In this document: piece after piece, positions 46,839 through 59,455 of the stretch
Position numbering within the stretch: the first letter of the stretch is position 1
Layout of the letters: each line of letters begins with the position of its first letter
Notes under the pieces: model-generated
The model's database searches: none
Seen by the model: the letters and a program-made list of their open reading frames with translations, nothing else
Told to the model about the DNA's origin: nothing
Made by a program: the position numbers and the translations under genes
Source of the DNA: Isoetes taiwanensis
Lineage: Eukaryota; Streptophyta; Lycopodiopsida; Isoetales; Isoetaceae
NCBI GenBank assembly: GCA_021234155.1
Contig: JAJEKV010000027.1
Location: 12,038,716 to 12,102,715, forward strand
Length of the DNA: 64,000 bases
Reading direction: 5' to 3'

Positions 46839-49130
46839 ATGGTTGTATTACCACCGATGGTGTGGGGTTTTCTAACAATGGGGATTCCAAAGTTTGATGA
46901 TCTGGTAGATCGGGATGCTTTGCCAGCAACATAAATTACTGGCTACTGATTATTTGCTTTGGTTTCAAAGTTCTTTGCAAGATTCAGTGGAAGATTGGGC
47001 ACAAACTCAGCCAGATACCATTATATATCAGGAATTGAAGGAAGTATTCATTGCTACTTATCAAGGAGTCCATGGTAAGGATAAGACTATGAAAGGTGGA
47101 CCAATTTCACACAAAAGGAGGATGAATCAATAAGGGAGTATAATCAGCGGTATATTGTTGTTCTCAAAGCCATAATTCATTGGAAGATTGCAAGAAATGA
47201 TGAATTGGATATCCAATGGTAAACAAAGGGACTGAAACGAGCTATTGCTCATAAGATAAAGGCTAAACAGCCTACAACATTTATTGGAAGCACAAAAGTT
47301 TGCTCTCAAGGTGGAAGACAAGCTAGGATACATTCATGAAGTTGTTGTTCCAGAGCATAAAGCAAAAGAGGAGATTGCAGCAAGAGTTTCTAAGCTTACA
47401 ATAGAGGAGAAATCAAGGGAGGTTCAGTTTATTACTTGTGAGTATTGTGAATCTATGGGACACTTTGAAACCACATTTAGATTGCTGAAATATTGTTCAA
47501 GATGTCAAATCAAGGGCCATAATGATCAAGAATGTAGGTAGAAGAGATTTTTTGAGAGGGCTAATCCGGTATTTGCTGTTATGCAACAAGCACCACCTAT
47601 TCCTATTCAACCAACGTAAACAACTTTTATCCCACAAGTTCTAATGGTGCCACAAGCTCCAATGGTCCAACAAGCTCCAATGGCCTCCACACAAATGGTG
47701 CATCCAAAACAAGGATGGTATTCAAGTAAGGCTCATTTGCATTGCAAGTTATGTGATAAATTCAAGTATAATGAGAGTACTTGTTGGAAAATTCATGGGA
47801 AACAATGGGCAACCAATAAATATCCACCAAGGCAGCAAGTGTTTGAGTCGGTACCTCTTCCTAATAATGGGGTAATTGCACAGAAGGGTGTCTCATATTT
47901 CTTGTATAATGTAATAAACCTGTACAAAGGGTTGGTGTAGTTAGGGAGGGAAAATAGGTTTGCATGACCTCCCTATACCATGATGTTCTACATGACATTA
48001 GGGTATTACATATTGGTTACAATAAATGTAAAAGATGAGCCCTGCATCTGCTTAACATCTGCCTACATATTTCCTATGTAAATGTAAAATATGGGCCCTT
48101 TTTTTATCCGCACTTTCATGCAATTACCCAATGATGCTTGCATCTAAGATGCAAAGTATATTGAAAATCCTCAAATTAAGGCTCTTATTGAGGAGCTTAA
48201 GAAGCAAAAGAAGGCAAAATCGGTAGTGAATTGTGGATTTGCTGAGGTGGAAGATGACACATTTCAGCAAGAAGAAGAGATTGGAGAAGTAAATACGTTA
48301 CAAGATCAAAACATGGAGTTCAAGAACCAAGAGTAGTGCCGATAGTGGAGAAGACTAAGAGCTCTTTGCCAAAGGCTTTGACGGGATCAGACTTAAAGGT
48401 GTCAGCACCTAAAGGTGCAATTTAATGTGCTATCCACAGAACAGTTTCAGTCTATAGAAGCAAATCAACCTATGTTGACGCCTCCTATGGTGGAGGAGGA
48501 CATTCATAATGAAGATGATGTGATCAGCCAAGTTTTAACTACTAAAATCACACTTACTCTTGAGTAATTGATGCATTATTCTCCTCATTTGTTGCAAGAG
48601 TTAGGAGGAAGAAGAAAATCAGAAATTTTAGTCCAACATTTTCGATCGAATGATAGAAACAAGAGTATAACAGACCCACTAGCCCGGCAATCCAAGGATC
48701 CAGGGCCATTTCTTTGTGATGTTATTATCAACGGGTATTTAGTCAAAGGAGCAAACATAGATACGGACAGTGGAGTGAATTAATGTCTTACCATATAATG
48801 CTTCAAGTTGGATTGAAAATGACGGAACTGACAACTATGATGTTCAAAGCATTCAATCAAATGAAGGTGCAGCCTATGGAAGTTATAAGAAACGTCTTGT
48901 GCAATGTATATGAGGAGGAAGCAATTGTGGATTTCATAGTTTTGAAATTTTCAGACAGTGTACATGCTAAAACCTATACTTTGTTGCTGAGTCGTACACG
49001 GTTAGATGCCGTACAAGTCAAGACTTCATGGATGAAGCATGAAATGGACATCTTTCAAGGGGAACATAAGGTTAGTATAGATCATCCTCTGAAATCAAGC
49101 ATGGATGGGACAAACAGAAATTAGGTAAAT
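46839..49130 (+). pseudogene. Ty3/gypsy gag and protease remnant
   Basis: Gag text in shifting frames: a capsid-like stretch ending ESIREYNQRYIVVLKA near 47150 (Retrotrans_gag-like), then VSKLTIEEKSREV and the zinc knuckle CSRCQIKGHNDQEC (C-x2-C-x4-H-x4-C) at about 47494-47535. A Cys/His segment, CKLCDKFKYNESTCW, follows at 47740. The aspartic protease region lies at 48650-49090: CDVIINGYLV, then DTDSGVN where DTGS or DPGS is expected, then KAFNQMKVQPMEVIRN and TYTLLLSRTRLDAVQVKTSW. Stops at 46932, 47541 and 48782 disable it. No RT, RNase H or integrase follows, so the element is 3'-truncated. Confidence 0.75.
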
Positions 49131-49924
49131 CTAATCACATCTCACATGGTTGAAGAGTATGAGCATGTTTTTTTATGTGCAATTGATAAGTTTGGGCATT
49201 GTCATGAGAAAAAAAGTGATAGACGCTTGAGCAGCCCTGAGTTTGAGACTTTTCATACATGTGAAATATTTTTGAACGATGATGGAACCATTCTTATGTG
49301 AGCTAAAGATGGAAAGCATTGATATTTTAGCGTTTGACCACTCTGAAGATATGTTACGTGCTCTTAAATTTAGTGACAGTCATAATAAGAGTGCGAATTT
49401 TTAGAGGGTTTTTATAGAAATGGTTTGGAGGGTTTTTATTGGTTTTTGCAAATTTCCATTTGTATTTAATTCTATAGTTGATATTGACTTTATTTGCAAA
49501 CATATGTTCATTCAATAGTCTTTCATTTTTAATTGAAAGAAACTATAGTCGTTGTTAACTTCATTTATGAAAATTGTGTTTTCATTTATGTAAGGATGAT
49601 TAGGCTTAACGACCCAAACTTCAATTCAAGAAATATTAATTTTCTAAATCACAATTGCAATGTCAAAAAAAGATGATATGCATGTATCAAATTGCAAGCA
49701 AAAATGAAGATATAGTTGAATCCTAATAGATAACAGTTTTGCAACCAATAGACAATAAAATCACACTCATGTTTCCTCACATTGATCATCAACAAACATA
49801 CAACGCTTTTGCTTTTTGTCTGTCTTACACTTGGGCGTAGGCATTTGAGATAATGAAATTGTCATGGTTTCTGCATACATAAGAAGAACACTACATTGAT
49901 AGAAACATGATAGCTAATCAAAAA

Positions 49925-52900
49925 TTAATATACATAGATGTAAGTAAAAATAAACAACTCAAATACCATACTATGGAGGCTCTTCATCCTCGAGTGGCTC
50001 CTCATGGCATTCAATGCATGCAAATGATGATCCTTAACATGTTCGACCAACATGTCATCACTATCAAGGCCATAGCAATAGTGTGACAATATGGAAGATG
50101 CAATTAAAGCACTGCCACAACCCTTAAACATATCTATAACAATCCCTTCTCTGGGACTCAAGTTAGCAATCAAAAACTCCATAAAAGTAATAGATTTTTT
50201 ATTGCAAAGCCGTGTTGGAAGATCTGTAATTGATGCAAGCCTACTTCCTTTGTCATGGGATGGTGTAATATTGATTTTTCACAGCACAATTCATCACCTA
50301 CGAATGCAAAATACATACTAGAACAAAAGTGTGCTGACCAATCCGCGCCACATTCTTCTCGAATTTGGGTGACATGCCCTTTCTTGCCCAAATAATGACA
50401 GTCAAACATGTATTTTCCATGAAACCGTTCCTATCTCTCACAACTCCAAATGGTTTGTCTTGTTCCATTATATAGGTTCTGAATTTTTCAAGACATTTCA
50501 ACCTACCTTCCTTTTCAACAAAGGAAGTCTGATCTGGTGCACAAATAGATACTAGCCATACTGCATCATCAAGGCACAATGTACCAAATGAAAACGCTGG
50601 TACAAGTGTTCCAAAATGGCACATGAAGACACGTATTATCGGGAAGATCATTTGTAGAGAAGTCGGTCACTACCAAATCGAAACCCCAATCGCGTGCAAG
50701 CCCACTTCTTGTATACCTGCGCGATTTCCTCATATGGCTCCTCACAAAGTCTGAGTTAAAAGAAGGGCATTCTGTCTTGCTAGAGTATTGCTCATAAGCT
50801 TGGCAAATGTCAACACAATGAATTTCAACATCCACACTAGAAACTATAGATCCAATATCAAAGTCTTCCATAGTGAACTCATTATATATATTGATCCTCG
50901 TTCTCACCTCTTGAAGTAGACTTTTTGAGCTCATCAATTGGCTTTGTCCTCGTGCTCTTTTTTAATCCTGACAGTAATACGCTTGTTGCTCTCTTTTTGT
51001 TTGGGTCCCATAGGCCAATTGGTCTCTCGTGGACGATAAAAAATCTATTCTATTCTATTCTTTGGCTTTTTGGAGTAACCTCTGGATCCAAACGACGTTG
51101 CTTCTTTGAGGATCCAATTTTTGGTGTGAGTACTTGAGCATTGGACTTATAAGAAAGTACTTGACCAAAGGGAAAGTCAATCCAACAAGGGCAATTTTCC
51201 ATCTCAAAATCTGACAGGCCACCACGTCTATCCAAATTCCCCTTCTTAGAGCACATGCCATCGTCAGATAATGTTCTCCAACTACTAAGTTCCGTGGGAA
51301 TCTTTTGTAAAATGCCGATCTTCCATAAATGGCAATAATATCTGTAATAATAGAAACAAGGCAATATGAAAAAAATTGAAATTAATGAAATAATGAGAAT
51401 GATATAGAAGCATACATGTAACATACTCGATGTGAAGCTTTATCAATTTCATAAGCATCAGAAATGCCAATAGATGATATCATATGCTTCTGGTATATCT
51501 TGAACATATTTGCTTGCTTAAATGCACGAAACCAATTTTCCAGGTCCTCACCATGACGAATATCCACTTGTAGCTCAAAAGCATTTATGGTTTCATCCAA
51601 CACATTAGAGAAGCGGACCAGAAGATGTTCTAGCCATACTTCCTTTCTCACCCAATCTTTAAATGCTTTGTCAACTTTGGGAATGCCATAAGTGCTTTGT
51701 ATAGCAGGGCTAGATGTCATCCAATAAACCCAATGATCTCTAATAGAAGGAGTTACCTTTGCCTTTGCCATCTCAAGCAATTTTTCAACTGTCAATCTAG
51801 ATGTCTTTGTGTCAATATCTGCTTTAGTTACAGGTTCAAACCAGCTAGGACCAAGTTGTGGATTGACAATAGCCTAAAAATTTCCCATCTTTTGCACCCA
51901 TTTATCATGCACCTTCATACTGGCTACATTTTTGCAATCTTCAATGTCATCTTCTTCCGTAGCTATGCTGGTCTCGATTGCAATTTCTTTATCCATTTGT
52001 CTCCACAATACACATAGTAATAATCAATAGGAAGAAAAGAATACAAAAGGGAAAAAAAAAAAAAAAAGATAAAGCAAATACATATTAATATACCTAGAAG
52101 AGCATCTTGCAATATGCAAGCTTTGGCAAGGGATACCATTGTTCACCAATGACATTAGCGCTAGTATTCTCTTTGATTTTCAAAGAGGCCAGATATTGTG
52201 GGTCCAATTTTGAGAGATATTTTTCAGGATTGGCTGTAGCAATTTTCTGCACGCTAATTAAAGTATCCTTCATTGAGTTGTGAACAACGCCGTCATCATT
52301 TAACCTGTATATAACACGTGTAAATATTTAACAATGATAGTACTATGCAAATAGTAATTAACCATTTAGTAAGTAAACTTACTCATTGATCTGATTCAAT
52401 GCTGATATCAATTGTGTCATGTGGCACTTCTCCACATCAATGAAAGAAGCCGATACACGAACATGCCACTGCTTATCAAACTGAAAAGCAGAACATATTT
52501 CTTCCATCCAAGCTATGGTTCTATGGTTTCCATCCCAGCACAGGAACATCTTTTCCGATAAATCATTCCATTCTTCTGAAGTTCTCAACTCATCTTCAAA
52601 CTCTTCATTTACCTCGTTCCAATAATCATCCCATCATGGCTTAATAGATTCAGAGACAGGCACACCATTTCTATTCTATTCTTTGGTTGTCTTCAAGGAG
52701 AATAAATTGACCCTTTTCAGGTAAATAACCACCATTTCGAAATATCTCTCGCATTTGAAGATCATTCTTGTTTACTGTACGTACTGCCTCATTCCTTAAT
52801 ATTCGACAAAGCGAAATTCTTGGAGGCAAACTACTTCTACTCATCCGACATTTGTTTAAAATGTCAGCAACCATTTCATGTGCAAATATCTGATCAAACT

Positions 52901-53243
52901 CAGGATCTATTTGATTTTCTTCTGTTGTTGCACTCTTATCTTGGTGGTTCAGTTCTTTGATATCTCTAGTACTTTTTTGCCCCTTCTTATTTTGTGTTGT
53001 CTCTTGAACATCTTGTTCAGAACCTTCATGTCCCTTGATCTTGCTTTTTACATTTTTTGCAACACCTCTTCTTCTTTTTTTTTCATTTTTTCGTGTGTCT
53101 ACAAGCTCTTCATCACCACTGCTAGAACTCTTCTCTTCCATTTCACTAGTTCCTGCAAAATACAAATATAGAACTACATAGAAACTAAAAGCTAAGAGTA
53201 GTAGAGATAAAATTGTAAAACACTTACTTTTATTATCAATCAA
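49925..53243 (-). pseudogene. Spliced DNA-methyltransferase-like gene (N4/N6 amino-MTase fold), disrupted
   Basis: The minus-strand exons give, in order: a basic N-terminal region with KKRRRG after an acceptor near 53155; segments of unknown function (WDGNHRTIAWMEEI; RDHWVYWMTSS); and a C-terminal methyltransferase-like region. In it FDLVVTDFSTND (50640-50680) sits where the catalytic (D/S)PP(Y/W) motif belongs. FMEFLIANLSPREGIVIDMF and then KGCGSALIASS (about 50090-50185) match the SAM-binding F-x-G-x-G block, followed by GLDSDD. This order (motif IV before motif I) is that of permuted beta-class amino-methyltransferases. The PP pair is absent, so catalysis is doubtful. Plausible splice sites: donor GTAAGT near 52381, acceptors near 52302, 52004 and 51342. 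Damage: frame breaks near 52670, 50640 and 50330, TGA stops, and a LINE insertion at 50946-51061. Confidence 0.6.
50946..51061 (+). mobile_element. 116-bp LINE 3' end with flanking TTGGCTTT duplication
   Basis: The insert matches the last ~100 bases of the LINE at 59.76 kb (GGGTCCCATAGGCCAATTGG, then CGTGGACGATAAAAAAT) and ends in (CTATT)n. TTGGCTTT flanks it at 50938-50945 and 51062-51069. Removing the insert and one duplicate reconnects the methyltransferase-like reading frame (...TPKSQ | LMSSKSLL...) without a shift. Confidence 0.9.
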
Positions 53244-53610
53244 TCTTCTTCTTTATCGCTTTGTAGGTGTGAAACTGATAGGTACAAATGAGCCAGATGA
53301 TTGTCCTCTAGTTCAAACCATAAAATATAAAGCCCTATATAACATCACAACTGAATTAGTTTTTGTAGTCCTGGAACATGCAATGGATGTGTACCTGATT
53401 TTTGAAGATAAACTACACACGCTTTTAGAGGGGTGCGCCGGCGCGCATCAGATATTGATGCACAACAAGATCTGAGAATAACAAAATTTGAGTTCTGGAA
53501 AGACAAAAATATTTTGAGTTAGCCATAGCAATTCCTAAACTATTTAACAAAGCAATGCAGTTCATTGACAACATGATGGGTGCTTCATATAAATTTTAAC
53601 AATATAAATG

Positions 53611-53708
53611 CAACATCATTGCCAATCTGCATTTATCTGGTACTCAATCAAACTATCATCAACATCATTGCCAATCTGCATTTATCTGGTGCTCAATCAA
53701 ACTATCAT
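53611..53708. repeat. 49-bp tandem duplication
   Basis: Two units containing CATCATTGCCAATCTGCATT differ at about one base. Confidence 0.9.
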
Positions 53709-53724
53709 CTACTTAATCTTATGC

Positions 53725-53990
53725 AAAATTGTGTACATCGGACAAGGATTTAGCAGGAAAAGTACAAGTCATAATATACATATGCTCACAAACTTTGCAA
53801 CTCTGCTTTAGCTTATCCAAAATTATGTACACCGGACAAGGATTTAGTAGGAAAAATACAAGTCATAATATATAGATGCTCACAAACTTTGCAACTCTGC
53901 TTTAGCTTATCCAAAATTATGTACACGGGACAAGGGCTTTTGTAGGCACAAACAAGTCATAATGTACAGATGCTCACACTTTGCATTCCA
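53725..53990. repeat. Three-unit tandem repeat, unit 93-94 bp
   Basis: Units start near 53725, 53818 and 53912 with CAAAATT(G/A)TGTACA. Units 1 and 2 are over 90 percent identical; unit 3 is more diverged. Confidence 0.9.
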
Positions 53991-54531
53991 TCCAGATTTA
54001 TAGAACTATACATCAAAAGCATAAGCCCGATGTTTGTTAGCCATCACACGTTTGTTAGTGATTTAAGTGCATACAGGATTGGGAGCCAATAGCGAATATG
54101 TTAAGTTTAAGCACTGAACAACAGTAAGACACTTGCTTTTTGCAACACAAAGAAGTACATTTAAGGTATAAAACCATTTTTATGAGCATCGAATTAAAAT
54201 CCCTAACAAGTTAAAACCTCATACATATCAAAAGATAAAAATATAGTACCTGATATTTTCCTTGTAACCTTGATAGCAGAAGAAATAGATAGAAAAATAT
54301 CACGGGCTCTGTTTCCAACAAAGTTGATGCAAAAAGGATCTATGAAAAAAAATATGATGGCATCAGATGGGTGCGCCGGCACACATCCCAGTTTGAAGCA
54401 TTTTAAATATGCAGAAATAAAAAAAAAATGAATAAAAAATTGTTGATCAGAACTCATTACCTTCAAATCGGATCTTGAGAAAGAGCTTCAAGCATGGGAT
54501 CAAAACTCATTACCTCCAAATGGGAACTTCA

Positions 54532-54561
54532 GAAGAAGAAGAAGAAGAAGAAGAAGAAGAG
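54532..54561. repeat. (GAA)n microsatellite
   Basis: About ten GAA copies. It lies upstream of the methyltransferase-like gene between two similar donor-like sequences (AG/GTAATGAG at about 54455 and 54511). Confidence 0.9.
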
Positions 54562-55127
54562 ATTTTAGAGCTCCAAGTATGAGGCGCGTCGGTGCGCCCC
54601 CTTTTCCTGCGAGAGTTTTCCTGTGATGTGGCAGAAGCGGCAGATGCGACTGCACAGAAGCGGTAGTATGAACAATCTGCAATGTTTTTGTTTTTTGTTC
54701 CTATTTGTATCCTATCGTTGCATTCCCATTTGTCTCATATCATTGTTTTTGCCTTTTTCTAGTCTCCATGCCTTTATTCGTTGCCCTTGCCTTTATTATC
54801 CCCTGTTTTATTCGTTGATTTTTATCCCTTGTTTATTTCGTTGTTTTATTATCCATTCGTTGCCCTTCACTTCACTTTTTGTCCCTTCACTTTTTTTCGT
54901 CCAAACCTTTTTTGTTCAAACCTGATTCCATCCCTTGCCTTCTTTTTGTCAAAACTTTATTTGATTCTAAACTTTTATCGTCTAAACACCTTTATCGCTT
55001 TTATTGCCATTTTCGTCCAAACTTTAATGCCTTTCTTCATTGTCCACAACTTATCTTTCATTATCCTCTTTTTATTCTTTATCCTTTATTTCACGTCCCC
55101 CTTTTGTTTTTGTGTGATGGCTTTATT

Positions 55128-56605
55128 CCTAGGATGGGTCCTATGACAACGTATATGTCGGCCGAAGTGAAGTGGTGTTCTCATTGAGCTTTTGAAAATC
55201 ACTGAGTACAAATTGATTCCCCTACTAGGGATATAAATGTTTGATAAATGTGCTCCAAAACTAGACAATCATTGAGAGCACGATGTAAATGAAGAAAACA
55301 AGATAAAGTGTGGACCATCAGCTGCTTAAGCGCGCAAAGGTAAGAAAAACTCTCACCACCTTCTCATTGGTCGAAGACCCCCGCGGGTTGTCGAGGGAAG
55401 CCCTAATGAGAACGATCACCAATGCTCTCGTCCAATGCTTGCAGCACCCGAACTAGAATGGAGACAACTTGAATACATCGTGCTAAGCAAGAAGTTGAGG
55501 CATGCAAAGGTTGAAGCTCGACCCCTAGCATACATCAACCGAGAAATGCTTTAAAACAAACACGATGGCTAGGCATCCCCAAGGAGGAGCTCGACCCCTC
55601 GCCCTCCAAGAACCGAGAGATCCGCAATGGAAAGTCTAAACAAGAGAATGACCCATTACAAAATCAGAAGCTTTAGGCATAGGCATGTGCCAAAGTGCAA
55701 AAATCAAGAATATAATAGCACTCGGAGGCTCCAGGGCCACGCCGAGGAAGAAACAACAGCCGACCAACCGGGAAATGTCCGCGAAAATAAACCATTGCGT
55801 GAATGAACATCCGATTAGTGCTGCCTTGGAGGCTATAGCGCCATGCCGAGGAGAAAAAGAATAAATACTTTCTCAGAGGCTACAACACCACACCGAGAAA
55901 AAGAAAACTATGCAGGCAAGCTGTCAACCACAGAGCCACAATTTTGACAGAACAACACACATATGAAAATGAATAGTAATACTGTCCGAGAAAAAATGAA
56001 CCGAAATTAAGTCACGGAGGCCACAACCACATAGAGAAAGAATGAAAAGATAAGAAGACATGGAGGCAACAGAGCCACATTGAGAAAAATGGAAAATAAG
56101 AACATATATGTTTTCAAAGAAGAAAGAAAGCACAAAGAATATCAAGGGCTGCAAGGTGACTCAAAAAATACAGAAGATTAAACAAACTCCGAGAAGAACA
56201 AAATAATGAGTAGGCCTGGGAAGCTACAGTGCCACACTGAGAAAACTAAAGAATACGAACATATGCGCCATAAAAACATAGAAAGGAAACCATGGAACAT
56301 TTAGAGGCTGCAGAGCGACCCAAAGTATGGAAACCAAAGACGGAGATGGTTAACGGACTAAAAAGGAAAAGAAATGAAAAGGGGTAACAGAAAAAGGAAA
56401 ACGCGGATATGATCAGATGCAGACAAACCATCAAGGGAGGGAGGGTGAGGGAAACTGGTAGGATAGAGAAGATGAAAAAACTAGCTCAAGAGGACGCCGA
56501 TGACGAAACAATAAAAGAGGCTGAATAAATAGGGAGTGCAAAAAGGGACGTCCCCATCCAAGGAATGTCGGTTCTATTGCTATCGCAATAGAACCGTGGC
56601 ATTAT
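55128..56605. repeat. Hairpin-rich repeat block, copy 2
   Basis: It opens with CCTAGGATGGGTCCTATGAC and ends with GAACCGTGGCATT, the same termini as 33817-34742. In between it shares CCAATGCTCTCG, the AGCACTCGGAGGCTCCAGGG segment and GTCCCCATCCAAGGAATGTC. The hairpin-unit array (GGAGGCTACAG.GCCA...CCGAGAAAA and variants) is longer here, about seven or eight diverged units at 55720-56310. No ORF is supported. Confidence 0.7.
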
Positions 56606-56708
56606 GGTTGAACAAATGCTACCAGTATGATAAATAATAACACCATTTATTCGACCACAATGAATCCATAACAAACCGAACCGCCAATTCATACCACTAT
56701 AACAAATA

Positions 56709-59146
56709 ATGGCACTGTTTAACATCCAAATTTCAAGACTCCTCAAATTGAAGTTAAATCACTATTTGATTTCCAATATGGCTACATGTGATGCAAAAAT
56801 TTTGGCCTTCAGTGCAATAGATGTGATTATCACTTCACCTGGCAAGCGATTAAGAATTTATTCATCTTTCGTGAAAGGAGAGTGCATATTGAACAAGAAA
56901 TGGTTGTGTGATACCTTTCAATTTCATGCAGGAAGTCTGTGTGTCATACAATCCACAAGCGGAAGAATGGACAAGTCTATGCGCCTTGACGAGTTCCTAA
57001 ATGATGAAGGCCAGTTATCCTATAAAGCATTTGTTCCAAATGGCAATTTTATCTCGGTGGAAGGAGCACCAATACCAGTTAGCACTTCTGAAACCCCAAT
57101 TGAAATTGATAGCTCCCTAAAGGAATCTGATCTTATGTATCTATATCAACATTTCAAACTATTCTTTGGGGTGCCAAATCTAGCAAATTGAAGAGAATAT
57201 GTGGGTCAGTTACCAAGCCAATTATGGTTGAGTGCCTTCCATCATATTACAATGACACTGTTGTCTTTAAGATGCCTCCTAATGTTTCAAAATCAATATT
57301 CGGCATGGAACGTAAAGTTGATCCGCACATTTGGAGCAAGCCCGAGAAAACAAGTCACTCTTTTGATGGTGTTGTTAAGTATTCTAGATGTTGTGGGCAT
57401 TTGAAGTGTATGAATCCTATCTGTGACTATCTGTTATCTAAAGGTCACTCTAATGAATTCCATTGGAAAGGGACTCTGAAAAAGGTGCCTAATATTGGAT
57501 CTTTGAATAGCATGGATGGTGTGCTGGCATGTGAATATTGTGAAGAACAACCTTCATGTATTGCTTTGTGCAATTGTCGAATATACTATGTGTTGCCTGA
57601 TAATCCACGCCAAACAAGACTGGTCTTGCATGTTGGAAAACATGAACACCCTATAAGATCACCACCTAGTCGAGATGCATTATTTTGATGCCAGAAGATT
57701 ATTGGAGACAAGTCAAGTGCATCTATAATTAGGAAAGGACCAAAGCAGATAGAGCGAGAGGTTGCTGCAGAGATTACAATCAATAACCTTATCTCGCCTG
57801 AAAAAATATCTGCAATGCATATATGGGACCAAGATAGAGTTAACATCCTACTTAAACAACTGGAGCCTTTGTGCAACAAAAGAAGGTATGCTTGTTTAGA
57901 GGTATTTCTTTATAGTTATTTGCTACTATACATTTTTATATTGTTTATTTTGTCTTTAGGATACGCCAACGGATAAACAAGACAATTGATATAAAAAAGA
58001 TGAGGTTGGAAAGGTATTGTACTTAAAGCAGCACTGCAAGTACCAATTCTTCCACGGCTCCAAGTTTCCCTATCAGTGTCATGATGAAATAAATGGTAGA
58101 TGTTATGTCTTCAAAATGTCAACCACAGGTGCAGGGTCTGGTGTAGAGCTTGTGAATGGAATGCGACCGGGAGGTGATTTGGAAAATTGTTGGGTTCATT
58201 TTGACCATGTGAAACGTACTCACGGATGGACAACTTTAGCTTGTCATGTTTATGATCCTAGGTACAACATGTCATATGGTGTAGTGTTGCATTCATTATT
58301 TCTATAATTGTAATTAACTCTATGCTTGTACTCTTGCAGTATGCGCTGCTTGCTAACTATAGCAACTTGTGAAATGAAAACCGAAGACACGGAATCACAA
58401 GTTAAATTTTGGAAGAAACTGAATGGCGTCATGGTGCAAAAGGGATTTAAGCCAGCACAATTTAGAGGATTCATGGCAGATGAAGCACAAGCCAATTGGA
58501 ATGCAGCTCGTATTGTGTTTACTAATGGAGAACCAACGGAAGGAAGAGAACGTGGATGCTTGTTCCATTGGGAGCAATGTCTTCAAAGGCATACAAACAA
58601 GTACATATTGCAGGAGCATAGGCAAGAACATCTAAATCTATGCAGAGCGTGGAGGTCTGCAAAACTATAGAGGAAGCAGATGTGGCATTTTTATTAAATA
58701 TAATTTCTTGGTGGTCTAGAAAGGCTAGACCACTTGACATTCCAACATTAGGGTCGTGGCTTGCTTGGTGGCACCAGAGAGCAAGTAGATCGGGTAATTT
58801 CATGAAGGAAGGTATCAATCTTCTTGCAGCAGCTCAAATTCCAAATACAAATCTATCTGAATCCATGCATGCAAGTTAGTTAGCATCAAGAGGCTATGTT
58901 ACTAAGATAAATTTATATGATGCTTGTTTGCAAGATCTAACAGTATCTGTCATGCAAAGTGCAAAGTGTAAATCTTTCAGAGAACATAATTTTGTTGGTA
59001 CAGGTCCAGGAATGGCCACTTTGCTTCGCAGATTAAGTGCTCCTGGATCTAGCGATATGAAGGGTCTAGATCATGACAAGTGGGTGGTCGAGATTAATGT
59101 AAAAATTTATAAATATCTTGAGGGGACTTATTCTCCTTCCTTTTAG
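56709..59146 (+). pseudogene. MULE-like transposase gene with N-terminal zinc-finger region
   Basis: The frame 56709-57191 has no recognisable domain. The next, 57188-57688, carries CCGHLKCMNPICDYL and then CEYCEEQPSCIALCNC ending in HVGKHEHPI, a Cys/Cys/His-x-His arrangement as in the WRKY/GCM-type fingers of MULE transposases. After a TGA at 57686 and an intron near 57887-57958, the catalytic region follows: TLACHVYDPRY | intron 58261-58338 | LLTIATCEMKTEDTE, FRGFMADEAQANWNAARIVF and RERGCLFHWEQCL. Asp in VYD, Asp in MAD and C-x-x-H fit the RNase-H-like DDE core of MULEs; the final Glu is not assigned. Stops at 57686, 58668 and 58879 disable it. The last codons (to 59146) run into the repeat copied at 44693. 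MULE membership is likely but not proven. Confidence 0.6.
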
Positions 59147-59455
59147 GCTCTTGGATTTCCATGGAGAAAGGGTAGTGGCAGGCCCTAGGAAGAGAAGCGA
59201 GAGACCCCTTTCCCCCATGTAAAGATTCTTTGAAGCTTTGTATTACCTTGTTCTTGAATAAAGCAGTGCACCCTTTTATTTTCCATAGCTTTTTCCTTTT
59301 CTAGATTTTCTATTTTCCACCTTGCCCTATTATTATTTTATTGATTCTTTTTGCCCTTGCGCAGCATCAAGTTTTGATCTAAATCTTTACCTTTGAGGTC
59401 GAATGATGGAGATATGGGGAAATCCATCATCAAGCTACCACCATTTTTAAGGCTT

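Noticed and set aside
54623-55187. Plus-strand ORFs of 100-121 codons rich in Phe, Leu and Pro
   Set aside because: Pyrimidine-rich low-complexity DNA next to a repeat block; no domain or consistent hydrophobic pattern and overlapping frames look alike.
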